Assembly (NCBI RefSeq): GCF_031844685.1
Contig: NZ_CP134605.1
Location: forward strand, 3,368,001-3,432,000
Origin: Streptomyces sp. ITFR-21
GTDB taxonomy: Bacteria > Actinomycetota > Actinomycetes > Streptomycetales > Streptomycetaceae
Reading direction: 5' to 3'
DNA length: 64,000 bases
Under the pieces are notes generated by a model, which searched no databases, was not told the DNA's origin, and was given only the letters and a program-made list of their open reading frames with translations. Within the stretch, counting starts at the first letter, position 1. Each line of letters begins with the position of its first letter. Of this stretch, positions 23,478 through 32,021 are shown one piece after another. Made by a program: the position numbers and the translations under genes.

Positions 23478-24322
23478 CAGCGACCAAGGGTCGGGGAACG
23501 GATCCGCATCCCGAGGTCTCGGAAATCTCCCACCTAACCGAGGGCCTGCTCCAGCCGCCGCGCAGCACCGCCGTCCGGGAACACATCGCCGGGTGCCTCC
23601 TGTGCGCGGACGTGCTGGCCTCCCTGACGGAGATCCGCGGGCTGCTGGGCACGCTGCCGGGGCCGCAGCGGATGCCCGCCGACGTCGCCGGACGGATCGA
23701 CGCGGCGCTCGCCGCCGAAGCGCATCTGGACACCGTGCTCCCCAGGCAGCATGTTACACGTGGAACACGGGAGGCATCGGACGACAGCGATGTTCCACGT
23801 GAAACATCGATCGTCGAAAGGCTCCGGCCCCGGCACAGCCGATGGCGTGGCGGACTACTGGTCGCGGCTTCCGTGGCCGCCGTGACCCTGGTCGTCGGCG
23901 CACTGTACGAGGCGACGTCCAGCGGCGGCAGCGATCGGAACGACTCTGCCAGCGCCACCGCGGTCCAGGGCACCGAAGCCGCCGGTCTTTCCGTGGCAGA
24001 GCAGGTACGACAACTGCTCGCCGACCAAGAGCCTGGCGCCGCCGGTAAGAGCGCCAATTCTCCGATGCTCGACAGGCGGGGCACCACGACAGCGACCCCA
24101 CCCCACGAGGCCACCGGGGTGCCGGAATGTGTCCTCCAGGCCACGGAGCGGTCCCAGCAGCCGCTGGCGGCCGAACGTGACGTCTACCAGGGCACACCCT
24201 CCTATCTGGTCGTGCTGCCGCATCCCGGCGACACCACCCGGGTGGACGCATACGTCGTCGGTGCCGCCTGTACGTCCGCCAGCCCGGCCGTGCTGCTCTT
24301 GCAGGGCACCTATCCACGCTGA
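23474..24322 (+). CDS. Zinc-type (ZAS) anti-sigma factor for SigM
   Basis: 282 residues from ATG 23474. The anti-sigma zinc motif is H20 ... H37-x3-C41-x2-C44 (HIAGCLLC). Residues about 127-144 (GLLVAASVAAVTLVVGAL) form one membrane helix, leaving an extracytoplasmic C-terminus of about 135 residues with two cysteines (PECVLQ, AACTSA). It should sequester SigM at the membrane. Two parS-like palindromes lie within its coding sequence in the linker before the membrane helix and encode VTRGT and VPRET. It corresponds in position to mycobacterial rsmA (Rv3912). Confidence 0.85.
   Translation: MTATKGRGTDPHPEVSEISHLTEGLLQPPRSTAVREHIAGCLLCADVLASLTEIRGLLGTLPGPQRMPADVAGRIDAALAAEAHLDTVLPRQHVTRGTREASDDSDVPRETSIVERLRPRHSRWRGGLLVAASVAAVTLVVGALYEATSSGGSDRNDSASATAVQGTEAAGLSVAEQVRQLLADQEPGAAGKSANSPMLDRRGTTTATPPHEATGVPECVLQATERSQQPLAAERDVYQGTPSYLVVLPHPGDTTRVDAYVVGAACTSASPAVLLLQGTYPR
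23752..23767. promoter_or_regulatory. parS-like site 3 (imperfect, inside anti-sigma gene)
   Basis: TGTTACACGTGGAACA, one mismatch from a perfect palindrome. It is in coding sequence, encoding the VTRGT segment of the anti-sigma linker, 39 bp from site 4. Confidence 0.7.
23791..23806. promoter_or_regulatory. parS-like site 4 (inside anti-sigma gene)
   Basis: TGTTCCACGTGAAACA, a hybrid of the GTTCCACGTGGAAC and GTTTCACGTGAAAC forms. It encodes the VPRET segment in a poorly structured linker, where protein sequence can tolerate a fixed DNA motif. Confidence 0.8.
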
Positions 24323-24344
24323 GGCGGCCGGGTGCCCTGCCGCG

Positions 24345-24370
24345 GGAATGTCCGGCACGTAGGATCCGTT
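24345..24370 (+). promoter_or_regulatory. Sigma-R-type promoter upstream of trxB
   Basis: GGAAT at 24345-24349, then exactly 18 bases, then GTT at 24368-24370. This fits the Streptomyces sigma-R consensus GGAAT-N18-GTT, whose known targets include trxBA. It lies 66 bp upstream of the trxB start. Thiol-oxidative induction of trxB-trxA is therefore expected. Confidence 0.75.
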
Positions 24371-24435
24371 AAGCAGGGCGAGAGTCCAGTAATAAGAGGA
24401 CCCCCACAGCAGTCGGCAGAGACGAGGAAGACTCC

Positions 24436-25386
24436 GTGAGCGACGTCCGCAATGTCATCGTCATCGGCTCGGGCCCTGCGGGCTACACCGCGGCGCTCTA
24501 CACGGCACGTGCCTCCCTCAAGCCGCTGGTCTTCGAAGGTTCGGTCACCGCTGGCGGCGCGCTGATGACCACCACCGAGGTGGAGAACTTTCCCGGGTTC
24601 CGCGAAGGCATCCTCGGCCCGGACCTGATGGACAACATGCGGGCCCAGGCGGAGCGCTTCGGGGCGGAACTGGTCGCCGACGATGTGACCGCGGTGGACT
24701 TCAGCGGTGACATCAAGACGGTCACCGACTCCGCTGGCACCGTGCACCGCGCGAAGGCCGTCATCGTCACCACCGGTTCGCAGCACCGCAAGCTCAGCCT
24801 CCCCAACGAGGATCTGCTCTCCGGCCGCGGCGTCTCCTGGTGTGCCACCTGTGACGGCTTCTTCTTCCGCGAGCAGGAGATCGCCGTGATCGGCGGCGGC
24901 GACACCGCGATGGAGGAAGCGACCTTCCTCTCCCGGTTCGCCAAGTCGGTGAAGATCGTGCACCGCCGGGACAGCCTGCGGGCGTCCAAGGCGATGCAGG
25001 AGCGTGCGTTCGCCGACCCGAAGATCTCCTTCGTGTGGAACAGCGAGGTCGCCGAGATCCACGGCGAGGGCAAGCTCTCCGGGCTGACGCTGCGCGACAC
25101 GGTCACGGGTGAGACCTCGGAGCTGCCCGTCACGGGGCTGTTCATCGCGATCGGCCACGACCCGCGGACCGAGCTGTTCAAGGGTGTGCTCGACCTGAAC
25201 TCCGAGGGCTACCTCACCGTGGAGTCTCCCAGCACCCGCACCAACGTTCCCGGTGTCTTCGCCGCCGGTGACGTCGTGGACCACACCTACCGTCAGGCGA
25301 TCACCGCAGCCGGCACCGGTTGTTCCGCCGCGCTGGACGCCGAACGGTACCTGGCGGCGCTCGCCGACACCGAGCAGACCGTCTGA
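24436..25386 (+). CDS. trxB: Thioredoxin reductase
   Basis: 316 residues, the usual length for the low-molecular-weight enzyme. The N-terminal FAD-binding [12 protein letters not shown], the redox-active WCATCDG (C136, C139) within the NADPH domain, a second [10 protein letters not shown] dinucleotide motif and the C-terminal [13 protein letters not shown] are all present. It reduces thioredoxin with NADPH in the cytosol. The GTG at 24436 is preceded by GAGACGAGGAAGA. It is followed 54 bp later by trxA, and a sigma-R-like promoter lies upstream, so the pair forms the thiol-stress operon seen in S. coelicolor. Confidence 0.97.
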   Translation: MSDVRNVIVIGSGPAGYTAALYTARASLKPLVFEGSVTAGGALMTTTEVENFPGFREGILGPDLMDNMRAQAERFGAELVADDVTAVDFSGDIKTVTDSAGTVHRAKAVIVTTGSQHRKLSLPNEDLLSGRGVSWCATCDGFFFREQEIAVIGGGDTAMEEATFLSRFAKSVKIVHRRDSLRASKAMQERAFADPKISFVWNSEVAEIHGEGKLSGLTLRDTVTGETSELPVTGLFIAIGHDPRTELFKGVLDLNSEGYLTVESPSTRTNVPGVFAAGDVVDHTYRQAITAAGTGCSAALDAERYLAALADTEQTV

Positions 25387-25440
25387 ACCGCTTTCCTCTC
25401 GCCCCATCCGCAACGCACCACAGAAACCGAGGAGATTGCC

Positions 25441-25770
25441 GTGGCCGGCAACACCAAGCACGTGACCGACGCGACCTTTGCCGACGAGGTGCTCGCCAGC
25501 GACAAGCCCGTTCTGGTGGACTTCTGGGCCGAGTGGTGCGGCCCGTGCCGTCAGATCGCCCCCTCGCTGGAAGCCATCGCCACCGAGCACCCGGACGACA
25601 TCACCATCGTCAAGCTGAACATCGACGAGAACCCGGTCACCGCCGCCAAGTACGGCGTGATGTCCATCCCGACGCTCAACGTCTACCAGGGCGGCGAGGT
25701 CGTGAAGACCATCGTCGGTGCCAAGCCGCGTGCCGCCCTTGAGCGCGACCTCTCCGACTTCATCGGCTGA
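25441..25770 (+). CDS. trxA: Thioredoxin
   Basis: 109 residues with the classic active site WCGPC (C33, C36) in DFWAEWCGPCRQIAP, the cis-proline in MSIPTLNVY and the terminal helix DLSDFIG. It is a cytosolic disulfide reductase recycled by TrxB encoded just upstream. The GTG start at 25441 follows GAGGAGA. A perfect 50-bp palindrome with a parS core begins 19 bp after the stop and probably terminates the operon. Confidence 0.97.
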   Translation: MAGNTKHVTDATFADEVLASDKPVLVDFWAEWCGPCRQIAPSLEAIATEHPDDITIVKLNIDENPVTAAKYGVMSIPTLNVYQGGEVVKTIVGAKPRAALERDLSDFIG

Positions 25771-25788
25771 CGGTCCACCTCAACTGAC

Positions 25789-25838
25789 CGACGGCGGCCG
25801 GTCGCTGTTCCACGTGGAACAGCGACCGGCCGCCGTCG
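25789..25838. terminator. Perfect 50-bp palindrome with a parS core; probable bidirectional terminator
   Basis: Positions 25789-25838 are an exact palindrome (25 bp per arm, centre between 25813 and 25814). It sits between the convergent trxA and GNAT genes, as a bidirectional terminator would. The central 16 bp are TGTTCCACGTGGAACA, a parS-type site. Confidence 0.85.
25806..25821. promoter_or_regulatory. parS-like site 5 (at the centre of a palindrome)
   Basis: TGTTCCACGTGGAACA occupies the exact centre of the 50-bp palindrome between trxA and the GNAT gene. Confidence 0.85.
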
Positions 25839-25870
25839 TCTGCGTTCTCGCCCACAGTCCGGCACCGCTG

Positions 25871-26488
25871 CTACAGCGGTCGCAGCGCAGGCTCCTTCTG
25901 TACCGCTCCCAGTAGTCGGTCGATCGCCATCTCGACGTCCTCCTTCCAGGAGATGGTCGAACGTAGTTCCAGCCGCAGTCGCGGGTAGCGTGGATGCGGG
26001 CGCACTGTCTTGAAGCCCACCGCGGTGAGATGGTCGGCGGGCAGCACACAGCCGGGTGCAGCCCACTTCGCGTCGCCGAACGCCTCGATCGCCTTGAAGC
26101 CGCGCCGGACCAGGTCCTTGGCAACGGTCTGCACCAACACCCGTCCGATGCCCTGCCCCTGATAGCCCGGCAGTACCCGGGCAGTCATCAGCTGCACGGC
26201 GTCCGCCGAGACCGGGCTTGTCGGGAAGGCGGTCGAGCGCGGCACGTACGCCGCCGGCGCGTAGAGCACAAAACCCGCCGGCACCTCGTCGACATAGACG
26301 ACCCGGCCGCAGGAGCCCCACTCCAGCAGGACCGCGGAGATCCAGGCCTCTTTCTCCAGTTCCGGCTTGCCCGTCTGGACAGCGGCCTCACCGCTGACCG
26401 GGTCGAGTTCCCAGAAGACGCAACGGCGGCACGGCTTGGGAAGGTCCGGAAGATTGTCCAGGGTGAGCGGTACCAGTCGACGTCCCAT
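25871..26488 (-). CDS. GNAT-family N-acetyltransferase
   Basis: 205 residues from the ATG at 26488 (MGRRLVPLTLDNLPDLPKPC), the start matching related streptomycete proteins; upstream in-frame sequence is not conserved-looking. The acetyl-CoA-binding motif A is visible as ARVLPGYQGQGIGRVLVQTV (about 120-139), followed by a helix and KAIEAFGD. The N-terminal CRRCVFWELDP is characteristic of this subgroup. The substrate is unknown. The gene is adjacent to parB in many streptomycetes (SCO3888-like), but a segregation role is not implied by sequence. Confidence 0.85.
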   Translation of the reverse strand: MGRRLVPLTLDNLPDLPKPCRRCVFWELDPVSGEAAVQTGKPELEKEAWISAVLLEWGSCGRVVYVDEVPAGFVLYAPAAYVPRSTAFPTSPVSADAVQLMTARVLPGYQGQGIGRVLVQTVAKDLVRRGFKAIEAFGDAKWAAPGCVLPADHLTAVGFKTVRPHPRYPRLRLELRSTISWKEDVEMAIDRLLGAVQKEPALRPL

Positions 26489-26578
26489 GTGGCCAAGACC
26501 CCATTTCTGTCGCGAACCAAGCAGCCCTCGAGCGGACGGCCCCTGGGCACCCCGGTGGTCCACCGGGGTGCCCGCCGG

Positions 26579-27676
26579 TCACTCCGTCTCGTCGTCCTCG
26601 GGTTCCTCGTCGTCGAGCTTGGACTCCAGCACCTTGCCCTCGCCGGGGGCCATCGCTCCGAGGATCCGTTCCAGATCCTCTATCGACGCGAACTCCACAA
26701 CGATCTTTCCCCGTTTCTGGCCCAGGTCGACCTTCACCCGGGTCTCGAACCGGTCCGAGAGTCGTGAGGCGAGATTGGTCAGCGATGGGGAGACCCGCCG
26801 GCCGGCCCGCGGAGACGCCGTCTTCCGAGTGGTCTTCGCCTCGCCGTTCATCAGCGTCACGATCTCTTCGACCGAGCGCACCGACAGTCCCTCGGCGACG
26901 ATCCGGTTGGCCAGCTTGTCCTGCTCCTCGGCCTCCTCCAGGCCGAGCAGGGCACGGGCGTGACCGAACGAGATCACGCCGGCTGCCACCCGTCGCTGGA
27001 CGGGGGCCGGCAGCTTCAGCAGCCGCAGGGTATTGGAAACCTGGGAACGGGAGCGGCCGATCCGGTCCGCCAGCTGCTCATGCGTGCAGGCGAAGTCCCG
27101 CAGCAACTGATCGTAGGCGGCAGCCTCCTCCAGCGGGTTCAGCTGGGCCCGGTGCAGGTTCTCCAGCAGAGCGTCCAGAAGCAGCTTCTCGTCGTCAGTC
27201 GCGCGGACGATCGCGGGGATCCGGTCCAGACCCGCCTCCCGGCAGGCACGCCAGCGGCGCTCGCCCATGATGAGCTCGAAGCGGTCGGTGCCGATCTGCC
27301 GCACCACCACTGGCTGCAGCAGGCCCACTTCCTTGATGGAAGTGATGAGCTCGTTGAGGGCGTCCTCGTCGAAGACCTCACGCGGCTGGCGCGGGTTCGG
27401 CGTGATGACGTCCAGCTCCAGCTCCGCGAAGTAGGCCCCTTCGACGGGAACCCTCGGCGGGGACGGCTCCGGCTCTGTTTCACGTGAAACAGGGATGTCC
27501 ACCACCGGTGGTACGGACTCGGGTCTGCGGTCCGCCAAGCCGGCCACCTTGGCCGCCGCGACCCCGCGGTCCGGCGTCAGGACGGATGCGGACGACGGCG
27601 ATGTGCCGGTCGACTGCGGCGCGGCCGGGATCAGCGCGCCGAGACCACGGCCGAGCCCTCTGCGTCGATCACTCAC
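26579..27676 (-). CDS. parB: Chromosome-partitioning protein ParB
   Basis: 365 residues; the GTG at 27676 overlaps the parA stop by 4 bp. The N-terminus [14 protein letters not shown] is the ParA-interacting segment. The CTPase/ParB domain (about 80-170) contains [18 protein letters not shown] and [12 protein letters not shown]. The helix-turn-helix ([33 protein letters not shown]) binds parS. The C-terminal dimerisation part is about 300-350, and the protein ends in an acidic tail. It loads on the oriC-proximal parS sites and organises origins in aerial hyphae. A parS site (site 6) lies inside its own 5' coding region. Confidence 0.97.
   Translation of the reverse strand: MSDRRRGLGRGLGALIPAAPQSTGTSPSSASVLTPDRGVAAAKVAGLADRRPESVPPVVDIPVSRETEPEPSPPRVPVEGAYFAELELDVITPNPRQPREVFDEDALNELITSIKEVGLLQPVVVRQIGTDRFELIMGERRWRACREAGLDRIPAIVRATDDEKLLLDALLENLHRAQLNPLEEAAAYDQLLRDFACTHEQLADRIGRSRSQVSNTLRLLKLPAPVQRRVAAGVISFGHARALLGLEEAEEQDKLANRIVAEGLSVRSVEEIVTLMNGEAKTTRKTASPRAGRRVSPSLTNLASRLSDRFETRVKVDLGQKRGKIVVEFASIEDLERILGAMAPGEGKVLESKLDDEEPEDDETE
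27476..27491. promoter_or_regulatory. parS site 6 (inside parB)
   Basis: TGTTTCACGTGAAACA, a perfect match to the Streptomyces parS consensus. It encodes part of VSRET in the ParB N-terminal linker, so ParB could also load on its own gene. Confidence 0.9.
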
Positions 27677-28788
27677 TGGATGCCCTCCGACATGCTGTGC
27701 GGGTTGTGCTCACTGTGCTCGCCCTGCGGGTCGTACTCGACGCTCACGCTGCCCGGCAGCCCGCGCAGCGCCATCTCCCGCGCCGCCTCCAGATAGGAGA
27801 GGGCGCCGCTGGACCCAGGATCGTAGGTCAGCACGGTCTGACCGTAGCTGGGGGCCTCCGAGATCCGGACCGAGCGGGGGATGCTGGTCCGCAGCACCTC
27901 CTTGCCGAAGTGCGTACGGACCTCCTCGGCGACCTGTGCGGCAAGCCGGGTCCGGCCGTCGTACATCGTCAGCAGGATGGTGGAGACGAACAGCTTCGGG
28001 TTCAGATGGGCGCGGACCAGATCCACGTTCTTCAGCAACTGTCCCAGGCCCTCCAGCGCGTAGTACTCGCACTGGATCGGGATGACCACCTCGGCGCCGG
28101 CCACCATGGCATTGACGGTGAGCAGGCCCAGCGAGGGCGGGCAATCGATCAGGACGTAGTCCAACGGCTGCTCGTAGGAATTCAGAGCCCGTTGCAGTCG
28201 GCTCTCGCGGGCGACCAGGGAGACCAGTTCGATCTCGGCACCCGCCAGGTCGATCGTGGCGGGCGCGCAGAACAGGCCCTCCACATCGACGACCGGCTGC
28301 ACGACGTCGGAGAGCGGCTTGCTCTCCACCAGCACGTCGTAGATGGACGGGACCTCCGCGTGGTGATCGATACCCAGTGCGGTCGAGGCGTTGCCCTGCG
28401 GGTCCAGATCGATCACCAGCACCCGGCCGCCGTGCAGTGCCAGCGAGGCCGCCAGGTTCACCGTCGTGGTGGTCTTGCCGACCCCGCCCTTCTGGTTGGC
28501 GACCACCATCACCCTGGTCTGGGCCGGTCTGGGCAGTCCCTCACCGGTGCGGTTCAGCGCTTCGACAGCCAACTGGGCGGCGCGACCGATAGGGGTGTCA
28601 TCCATAGGAGGCAATGTTTCACGTGAAACATCACCTCCGAACCCCGGGGGCCCGGCAAAGGATCCCCCGGCTGATTCAGCTGAGCGGGGACCGGGGACCG
28701 GATCGGCCATCGGCCCCGCGATGTTGGCGTCGGACCGCAAGGACTCACTCTCCTCGACTTCAGGCTCGCAATGAGAAGAGCCTGCCAT
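27673..28788 (-). CDS. parA: Chromosome-partitioning ATPase ParA
   Basis: 371 residues from ATG 28788. The N-terminal [16 protein letters not shown] and the following [10 protein letters not shown] are conserved in streptomycete ParA as I remember it, supporting this start over the internal ATGs at 28710 and 28605. The deviant Walker [10 protein letters not shown] lies at about 99-107, with [10 protein letters not shown] as Walker B and [15 protein letters not shown] as a ParA signature. It forms polymers or gradients on DNA and positions ParB-parS complexes during sporulation septation. It is co-transcribed with parB (4-bp overlap). parS site 7 lies within its 5' coding part, and two perfect DnaA boxes lie 35-66 bp upstream. 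Confidence 0.95.
   Translation of the reverse strand: MAGSSHCEPEVEESESLRSDANIAGPMADPVPGPRSAESAGGSFAGPPGFGGDVSRETLPPMDDTPIGRAAQLAVEALNRTGEGLPRPAQTRVMVVANQKGGVGKTTTTVNLAASLALHGGRVLVIDLDPQGNASTALGIDHHAEVPSIYDVLVESKPLSDVVQPVVDVEGLFCAPATIDLAGAEIELVSLVARESRLQRALNSYEQPLDYVLIDCPPSLGLLTVNAMVAGAEVVIPIQCEYYALEGLGQLLKNVDLVRAHLNPKLFVSTILLTMYDGRTRLAAQVAEEVRTHFGKEVLRTSIPRSVRISEAPSYGQTVLTYDPGSSGALSYLEAAREMALRGLPGSVSVEYDPQGEHSEHNPHSMSEGIQ
28615..28630. promoter_or_regulatory. parS site 7 (inside parA 5' region)
   Basis: TGTTTCACGTGAAACA, perfect consensus, encoding VSRET in the ParA N-terminal linker just before [10 protein letters not shown]. Confidence 0.9.
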
Positions 28789-28822
28789 GCCCGAGGGGTG
28801 CTGAACCAGCGAGGCCCGGTTG

Positions 28823-28854
28823 CCTGTGGATAAATCGCGAGAATTATCCACAGG
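28823..28854. promoter_or_regulatory. Inverted pair of perfect DnaA boxes upstream of parA
   Basis: CCTGTGGATAA (28823-28833) and TTATCCACAGG (28844-28854) are exact inverted copies separated by 10 bp. Each contains TTATCCACA, the optimal DnaA box, on opposite strands. The nearer one is 56 bp from the parA start codon. Confidence 0.85.
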
Positions 28855-28936
28855 CGCTGCCTTCTTAACAGGTTTATTGGCACGGGCATCGGCCGCGGCA
28901 CGACCGCGGCTGAGCACTCCGGGGAGCAGTGAGCGA

Positions 28937-28952
28937 CGTTTCACGTGGAACA
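28937..28952. promoter_or_regulatory. parS-like site 8
   Basis: CGTTTCACGTGGAACA, with the GTTTCACGTGGAAC core at 28938-28951, is a hybrid half-site form. It lies in the rsmG-parA intergenic region. Confidence 0.8.
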
Positions 28953-29108
28953 CGATGCACAGCGGCACGCCGCTATCTCCGCAGACACTCCGGATTATGT
29001 CGGTTTGACCGTTTGTATGGCCCAGCTTCTGCCGTACGGAGCGGCAGCCCGGCCCTCGGTCAGCGGACGGAAACCCCGCCCCCATTTCTACGGGGCCCTA
29101 CGGGCGGC

Positions 29109-29849
29109 TCAGCGCCGACGACGGCTCCCGTTGGCGGTCCGCGGGTTGCGGCTCGCGCGGGCCGCCTTCGCCCTGCGAGTGGCCGCACGGACGCCCCCCG
29201 GGCTCTCCCCGACCAGCACCCGTACCACGGTCGACAGCGGGTCCACGACGCCATCGCCGACCTGGACCACCGTGGCGTCCACCGCACCCAGCCGGCTCAG
29301 CGCCGCGCGCGCCGCCTTCAGCTCCTGCTCCGCGGTGTCGCCCTTGAGCACGGCCATCTCCCCGTGCGGACGCAGCAGCGGGAGCCCCCAGCCGGCCAGC
29401 CGCTCCAGCGGCGCCACCGCCCGCGCGGTCACCACGTCGACCGGCGGCAGCTTGCCCACCATCTCCTCGGCCCGGCCGCGTTCCACCCGCACGTTCTCGA
29501 CACCGAGCAGCTTGACCACCTCCTCCAGGAACGTGGTCCTGCGCAGCAGCGGCTCCAGCAGGGTGATCCGCAGATCCGGCCTGGCCAGCGCCAGCGGAAT
29601 CCCGGGCAGTCCGGCCCCGGAGCCCACGTCGCAGACCGACACGTCCTCGTCGATCACCTCGGAGAGGACCGCGCAGTTCAGCAGATGCCGCTCCCACAGC
29701 CGGGGGACCTCCCGGGGACCGATCAGCCCACGCCGCACTCCCGCGTCCGCGAGCAGCTCGGCGTAGCGCAGCGCGTCGGTGAACCGGTCGCCGAAGACCG
29801 TCCGAGCCTGCTCCGGCGGCGCAGGAAGCTCCGCTGCTGCCTCGGTCAC
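29109..29849 (-). CDS. rsmG: 16S rRNA (guanine-N7) methyltransferase RsmG (GidB)
   Basis: 246 residues, GTG at 29849. The Rossmann SAM site reads SVCDVGSGAGLPGIPLAL (about 71-88), preceded by the GidB signature RLWERHLLNCAVL. Downstream VERGRAEEM and TARAVAPLERLAGW complete the family pattern. It methylates G527 (E. coli numbering) of 16S rRNA. The basic C-terminal tail (RRAKAARASRNPR) is usual in actinobacteria. It lies between jag and parA, in the order yidC-jag-rsmG-parA-parB conserved across many bacteria. Confidence 0.96.
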   Translation of the reverse strand: MTEAAAELPAPPEQARTVFGDRFTDALRYAELLADAGVRRGLIGPREVPRLWERHLLNCAVLSEVIDEDVSVCDVGSGAGLPGIPLALARPDLRITLLEPLLRRTTFLEEVVKLLGVENVRVERGRAEEMVGKLPPVDVVTARAVAPLERLAGWGLPLLRPHGEMAVLKGDTAEQELKAARAALSRLGAVDATVVQVGDGVVDPLSTVVRVLVGESPGGVRAATRRAKAARASRNPRTANGSRRRR

Positions 29850-29913
29850 GGGGGCTGTCCTTTCCTCGGTCCTGCACCAGACACCAGACGTACACGATCA
29901 GGCTTACAAGCTT

Positions 29914-29941
29914 CGGCCCCGCCTGCGAACAGACGGGGCCG
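29914..29941 (-). terminator. Hairpin between jag and rsmG
   Basis: An 8-bp stem (CGGCCCCG, 29914-29921, with CGGGGCCG, 29934-29941) and a 12-nt loop lie in the 130-bp gap. It could attenuate or terminate transcription coming from jag before rsmG. Confidence 0.5.
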
Positions 29942-29979
29942 ATGGGACGGACAGCACACGTAGGGCGATCAGACCACGC

Positions 29980-30498
29980 TCAGGCGGGAAGCACGACCAC
30001 CCGGCGCTGGGGCTCCTCACCCTCGGACTCGCTGCGCAGCCCGGCGGCGGCCACCGCGTCGTGTACGACCTTGCGCTCGAACGGCGTCATCGGGTCCAGC
30101 TTCACCGGGAGGCCGGTCTGCTTCACCTCGTCCGCCGCGCTCGTCCCGAGCGTGGCCAGCTCGGTCCGCTTGCGGGCCCGGAACCCGGCGATGTCCAGCA
30201 TCAGCCTGCTGCGCTCACCGGTCTCCCGGTGGACCGCCAGCCGGGTCAGCTCCTGGAGCGCCTCCAGCACCTCGCCGTCCCGGCCGACGAGCTTGTTCAG
30301 CTCCCGGCTCGCGGTGTCACCGACGATGGACACCGAGGCACGCTCGCCCTCGACGTCCATGTCGATATCCCCGTCGAGGTCCGCGATGTCCAGCAGACCC
30401 TCCAGGTAGTCCGCGGCGATCTCACCCTCCTGCTCCAGGCGGGTCAGGGTCGCGGACGAACCGCTGTCGGGTGCCGTGGTGGTGTTGACGTCGCTCAC
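29980..30498 (-). CDS. jag: Jag / KhpB-like RNA-binding protein (KH and R3H domains)
   Basis: 172 residues, GTG at 30498, so the N-terminal Jag-N domain of firmicute homologues is absent, as usual in actinobacteria. A KH-like domain covers about 45-110 (RASVSIVGDTASRELNKLVG, then RDGEVLEALQELT) and the R3H domain about 110-170 (FRARKRTELATLGTSAADEV ... MTPFERKVVHDAV). It binds single-stranded RNA and, by its link to yidC, is thought to act in envelope-related post-transcriptional control. It is 15 bp downstream of yidC in the same operon. Confidence 0.9.
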   Translation of the reverse strand: MSDVNTTTAPDSGSSATLTRLEQEGEIAADYLEGLLDIADLDGDIDMDVEGERASVSIVGDTASRELNKLVGRDGEVLEALQELTRLAVHRETGERSRLMLDIAGFRARKRTELATLGTSAADEVKQTGLPVKLDPMTPFERKVVHDAVAAAGLRSESEGEEPQRRVVVLPA

Positions 30499-30513
30499 GC
30501 CTGGCCTCTCCTC

Positions 30514-31701
30514 TTACTTCTTCTTCGAGACGTTGTTCGGCCTCTTGGGTCCGCCCGCCTTCGGAGTACCGCCCTTGCCGGCCCCGGCCCGCGGCGCGCC
30601 CGCCCGGGGAGCGCCGGCCCGCGGCGCACCGGGGGATCCCTTGGCGCCCCCTCCGGAGCCCTTGGCCGCACCGGCGTCCTGCGGCGCGGCGGTGGATCCG
30701 CCGGCCGACCCGGAACCGCCCGCCGAACCCGCGGCGCCCGCGGAGCCGGAACCCGCGCCGCCGCCCGCGACCGGGCCGCCGGTGCGCTGGGACTTCGACT
30801 GCCGCTTGGGCTGGGTGCGGTTGGCACGCGCGGCCTCCACCGCTTCCTTGGCCTTGACCTCCTCCGGCGGCTCCACCAGCTTGCCCTTCGCCCGCAGCCG
30901 CTCCTGGCGCTGTTTGAAGGCGAGGCTGCCCGGGGTGGGGTTGCGCCGGATGACGACGAGCTGCTGGCCCATCGTCCACACGTTGGTGGTCAGCCAGTAC
31001 ACCAGCACACCGACCGGGGCGATGATGCCGAAAACGGCGAAGATCAGCGGGAACACGTACATCAGCATCTTCTGCTGCTGCATGAACGGCGTGTTCACCG
31101 ACATGTCCACGTTCTTGGTCATCAGCTGGCGCTGCGTGTAGAACTGCGAGAAAGACATCAGCACGATCATGATGATGGTGACGATGCGGACCTCGGTCTG
31201 CGTGGTGCCCAGCTTGGCCAGCGTCTCCGCGCTGTCCAGGAACTTGGCCGGCAGCGGGGCGCCGAAGATGTGCGCCCGCTGCGCACTCTCCACCAGGTTC
31301 TCGTGGATGACGCCGACCGGCTTGCCCTTGGCGACGTTGCTGAGCACGTGGTAGAGGGCGAAGAAGAACGGCGACTGGACGAGGATCGGCAGGCACGAGG
31401 AGAGCGGGTTGGTGCCCGTCTCCTTGTACAGCTTCATCATCTCTTCGGACTGCCGCTGGCGGTCGTTCTTGTAGCGCTCCTGGATCGCCTTCATCTTCGG
31501 CTGGAGCACCTGCATGTTCCGCGTCGACTTGATCTGCTTGACGAACAGCGGGATCAGGGCGGTGCGGATCAGGACCACCAGCGAGACGATGGACAGACCC
31601 CACGCCCAGCCGCTGTCCTTGTCGAAGATCATGCCGTAGAAGGCGTGGAACTGGACGATGATCCACGAGACGGCGTCATAGAGGGGGTTCAGGATCCCCA
31701 C
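30514..31701 (-). CDS. yidC: Membrane protein insertase YidC
   Basis: 395 residues from GTG 31701 ([20 protein letters not shown]), two bases after the yidD stop. The 60KD_IMP core spans about 30-270: [20 protein letters not shown], with the hydrophilic-groove arginine, [20 protein letters not shown] and later membrane helices. The C-terminus (from about 300) is a long basic, Gly/Ala/Pro-rich disordered tail, likely ribosome-contacting. It inserts small membrane proteins with or without SecYEG. The large periplasmic domain of proteobacterial YidC is absent, as expected for Gram-positives. Confidence 0.95.
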   Translation of the reverse strand: MGILNPLYDAVSWIIVQFHAFYGMIFDKDSGWAWGLSIVSLVVLIRTALIPLFVKQIKSTRNMQVLQPKMKAIQERYKNDRQRQSEEMMKLYKETGTNPLSSCLPILVQSPFFFALYHVLSNVAKGKPVGVIHENLVESAQRAHIFGAPLPAKFLDSAETLAKLGTTQTEVRIVTIIMIVLMSFSQFYTQRQLMTKNVDMSVNTPFMQQQKMLMYVFPLIFAVFGIIAPVGVLVYWLTTNVWTMGQQLVVIRRNPTPGSLAFKQRQERLRAKGKLVEPPEEVKAKEAVEAARANRTQPKRQSKSQRTGGPVAGGGAGSGSAGAAGSAGGSGSAGGSTAAPQDAGAAKGSGGGAKGSPGAPRAGAPRAGAPRAGAGKGGTPKAGGPKRPNNVSKKK

Positions 31702-31703
31702 GG

Positions 31704-32021
31704 TCAGGCTCCTTGGGCGTGAGAGGGTCCGGTGGGCTCGGGCGTGACGGGCCCGTCGGAGCCGCCCCGCAGGTAGCGGCGCAGCCGATCGTGCCATGGC
31801 GGTCGTTTACGCGGCGGGACATGGTCCACACCGCCCGCCGACCAGGGATTGCACCGCAGGATGCGCCATGCGGTCAGGGCGGTGCCCTTGACGGCACCGT
31901 GCCGGTCGATGGCCGTGTATCCGTAGTGCGAGCAGGAGGGGTAGTACCGGCACACCGGCCCCAGCAGCGGACTGATCGTCCACTGGTAGAGCTTGATCAG
32001 TGCCAGTAGCGGATATTTCAT
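31704..32021 (-). CDS. yidD: Membrane protein insertion efficiency factor YidD
   Basis: 105 residues. The family signature is complete: [20 protein letters not shown], then [35 protein letters not shown] and VDHVPP. It contains the conserved cysteines of the C-x-x-x-x-SC type. The start overlaps the rnpA stop by 4 bp. It assists YidC-dependent insertion near the membrane. The C-terminal about 20 residues are a non-conserved polar tail. Confidence 0.95.
   Translation of the reverse strand: MKYPLLALIKLYQWTISPLLGPVCRYYPSCSHYGYTAIDRHGAVKGTALTAWRILRCNPWSAGGVDHVPPRKRPPWHDRLRRYLRGGSDGPVTPEPTGPSHAQGA

Larger units (their letters stand above)
28789..29108. promoter_or_regulatory. rsmG-parA intergenic control region with DnaA and ParB sites
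   Basis: This 320-bp gene-free stretch precedes parA. It contains a convergent pair of perfect DnaA boxes (28825-28833 and 28844-28852) and a parS-like site (28937-28952). The parAB promoters must lie here or in the 3' end of rsmG; I could not identify unambiguous -10/-35 hexamers. Confidence 0.6.
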
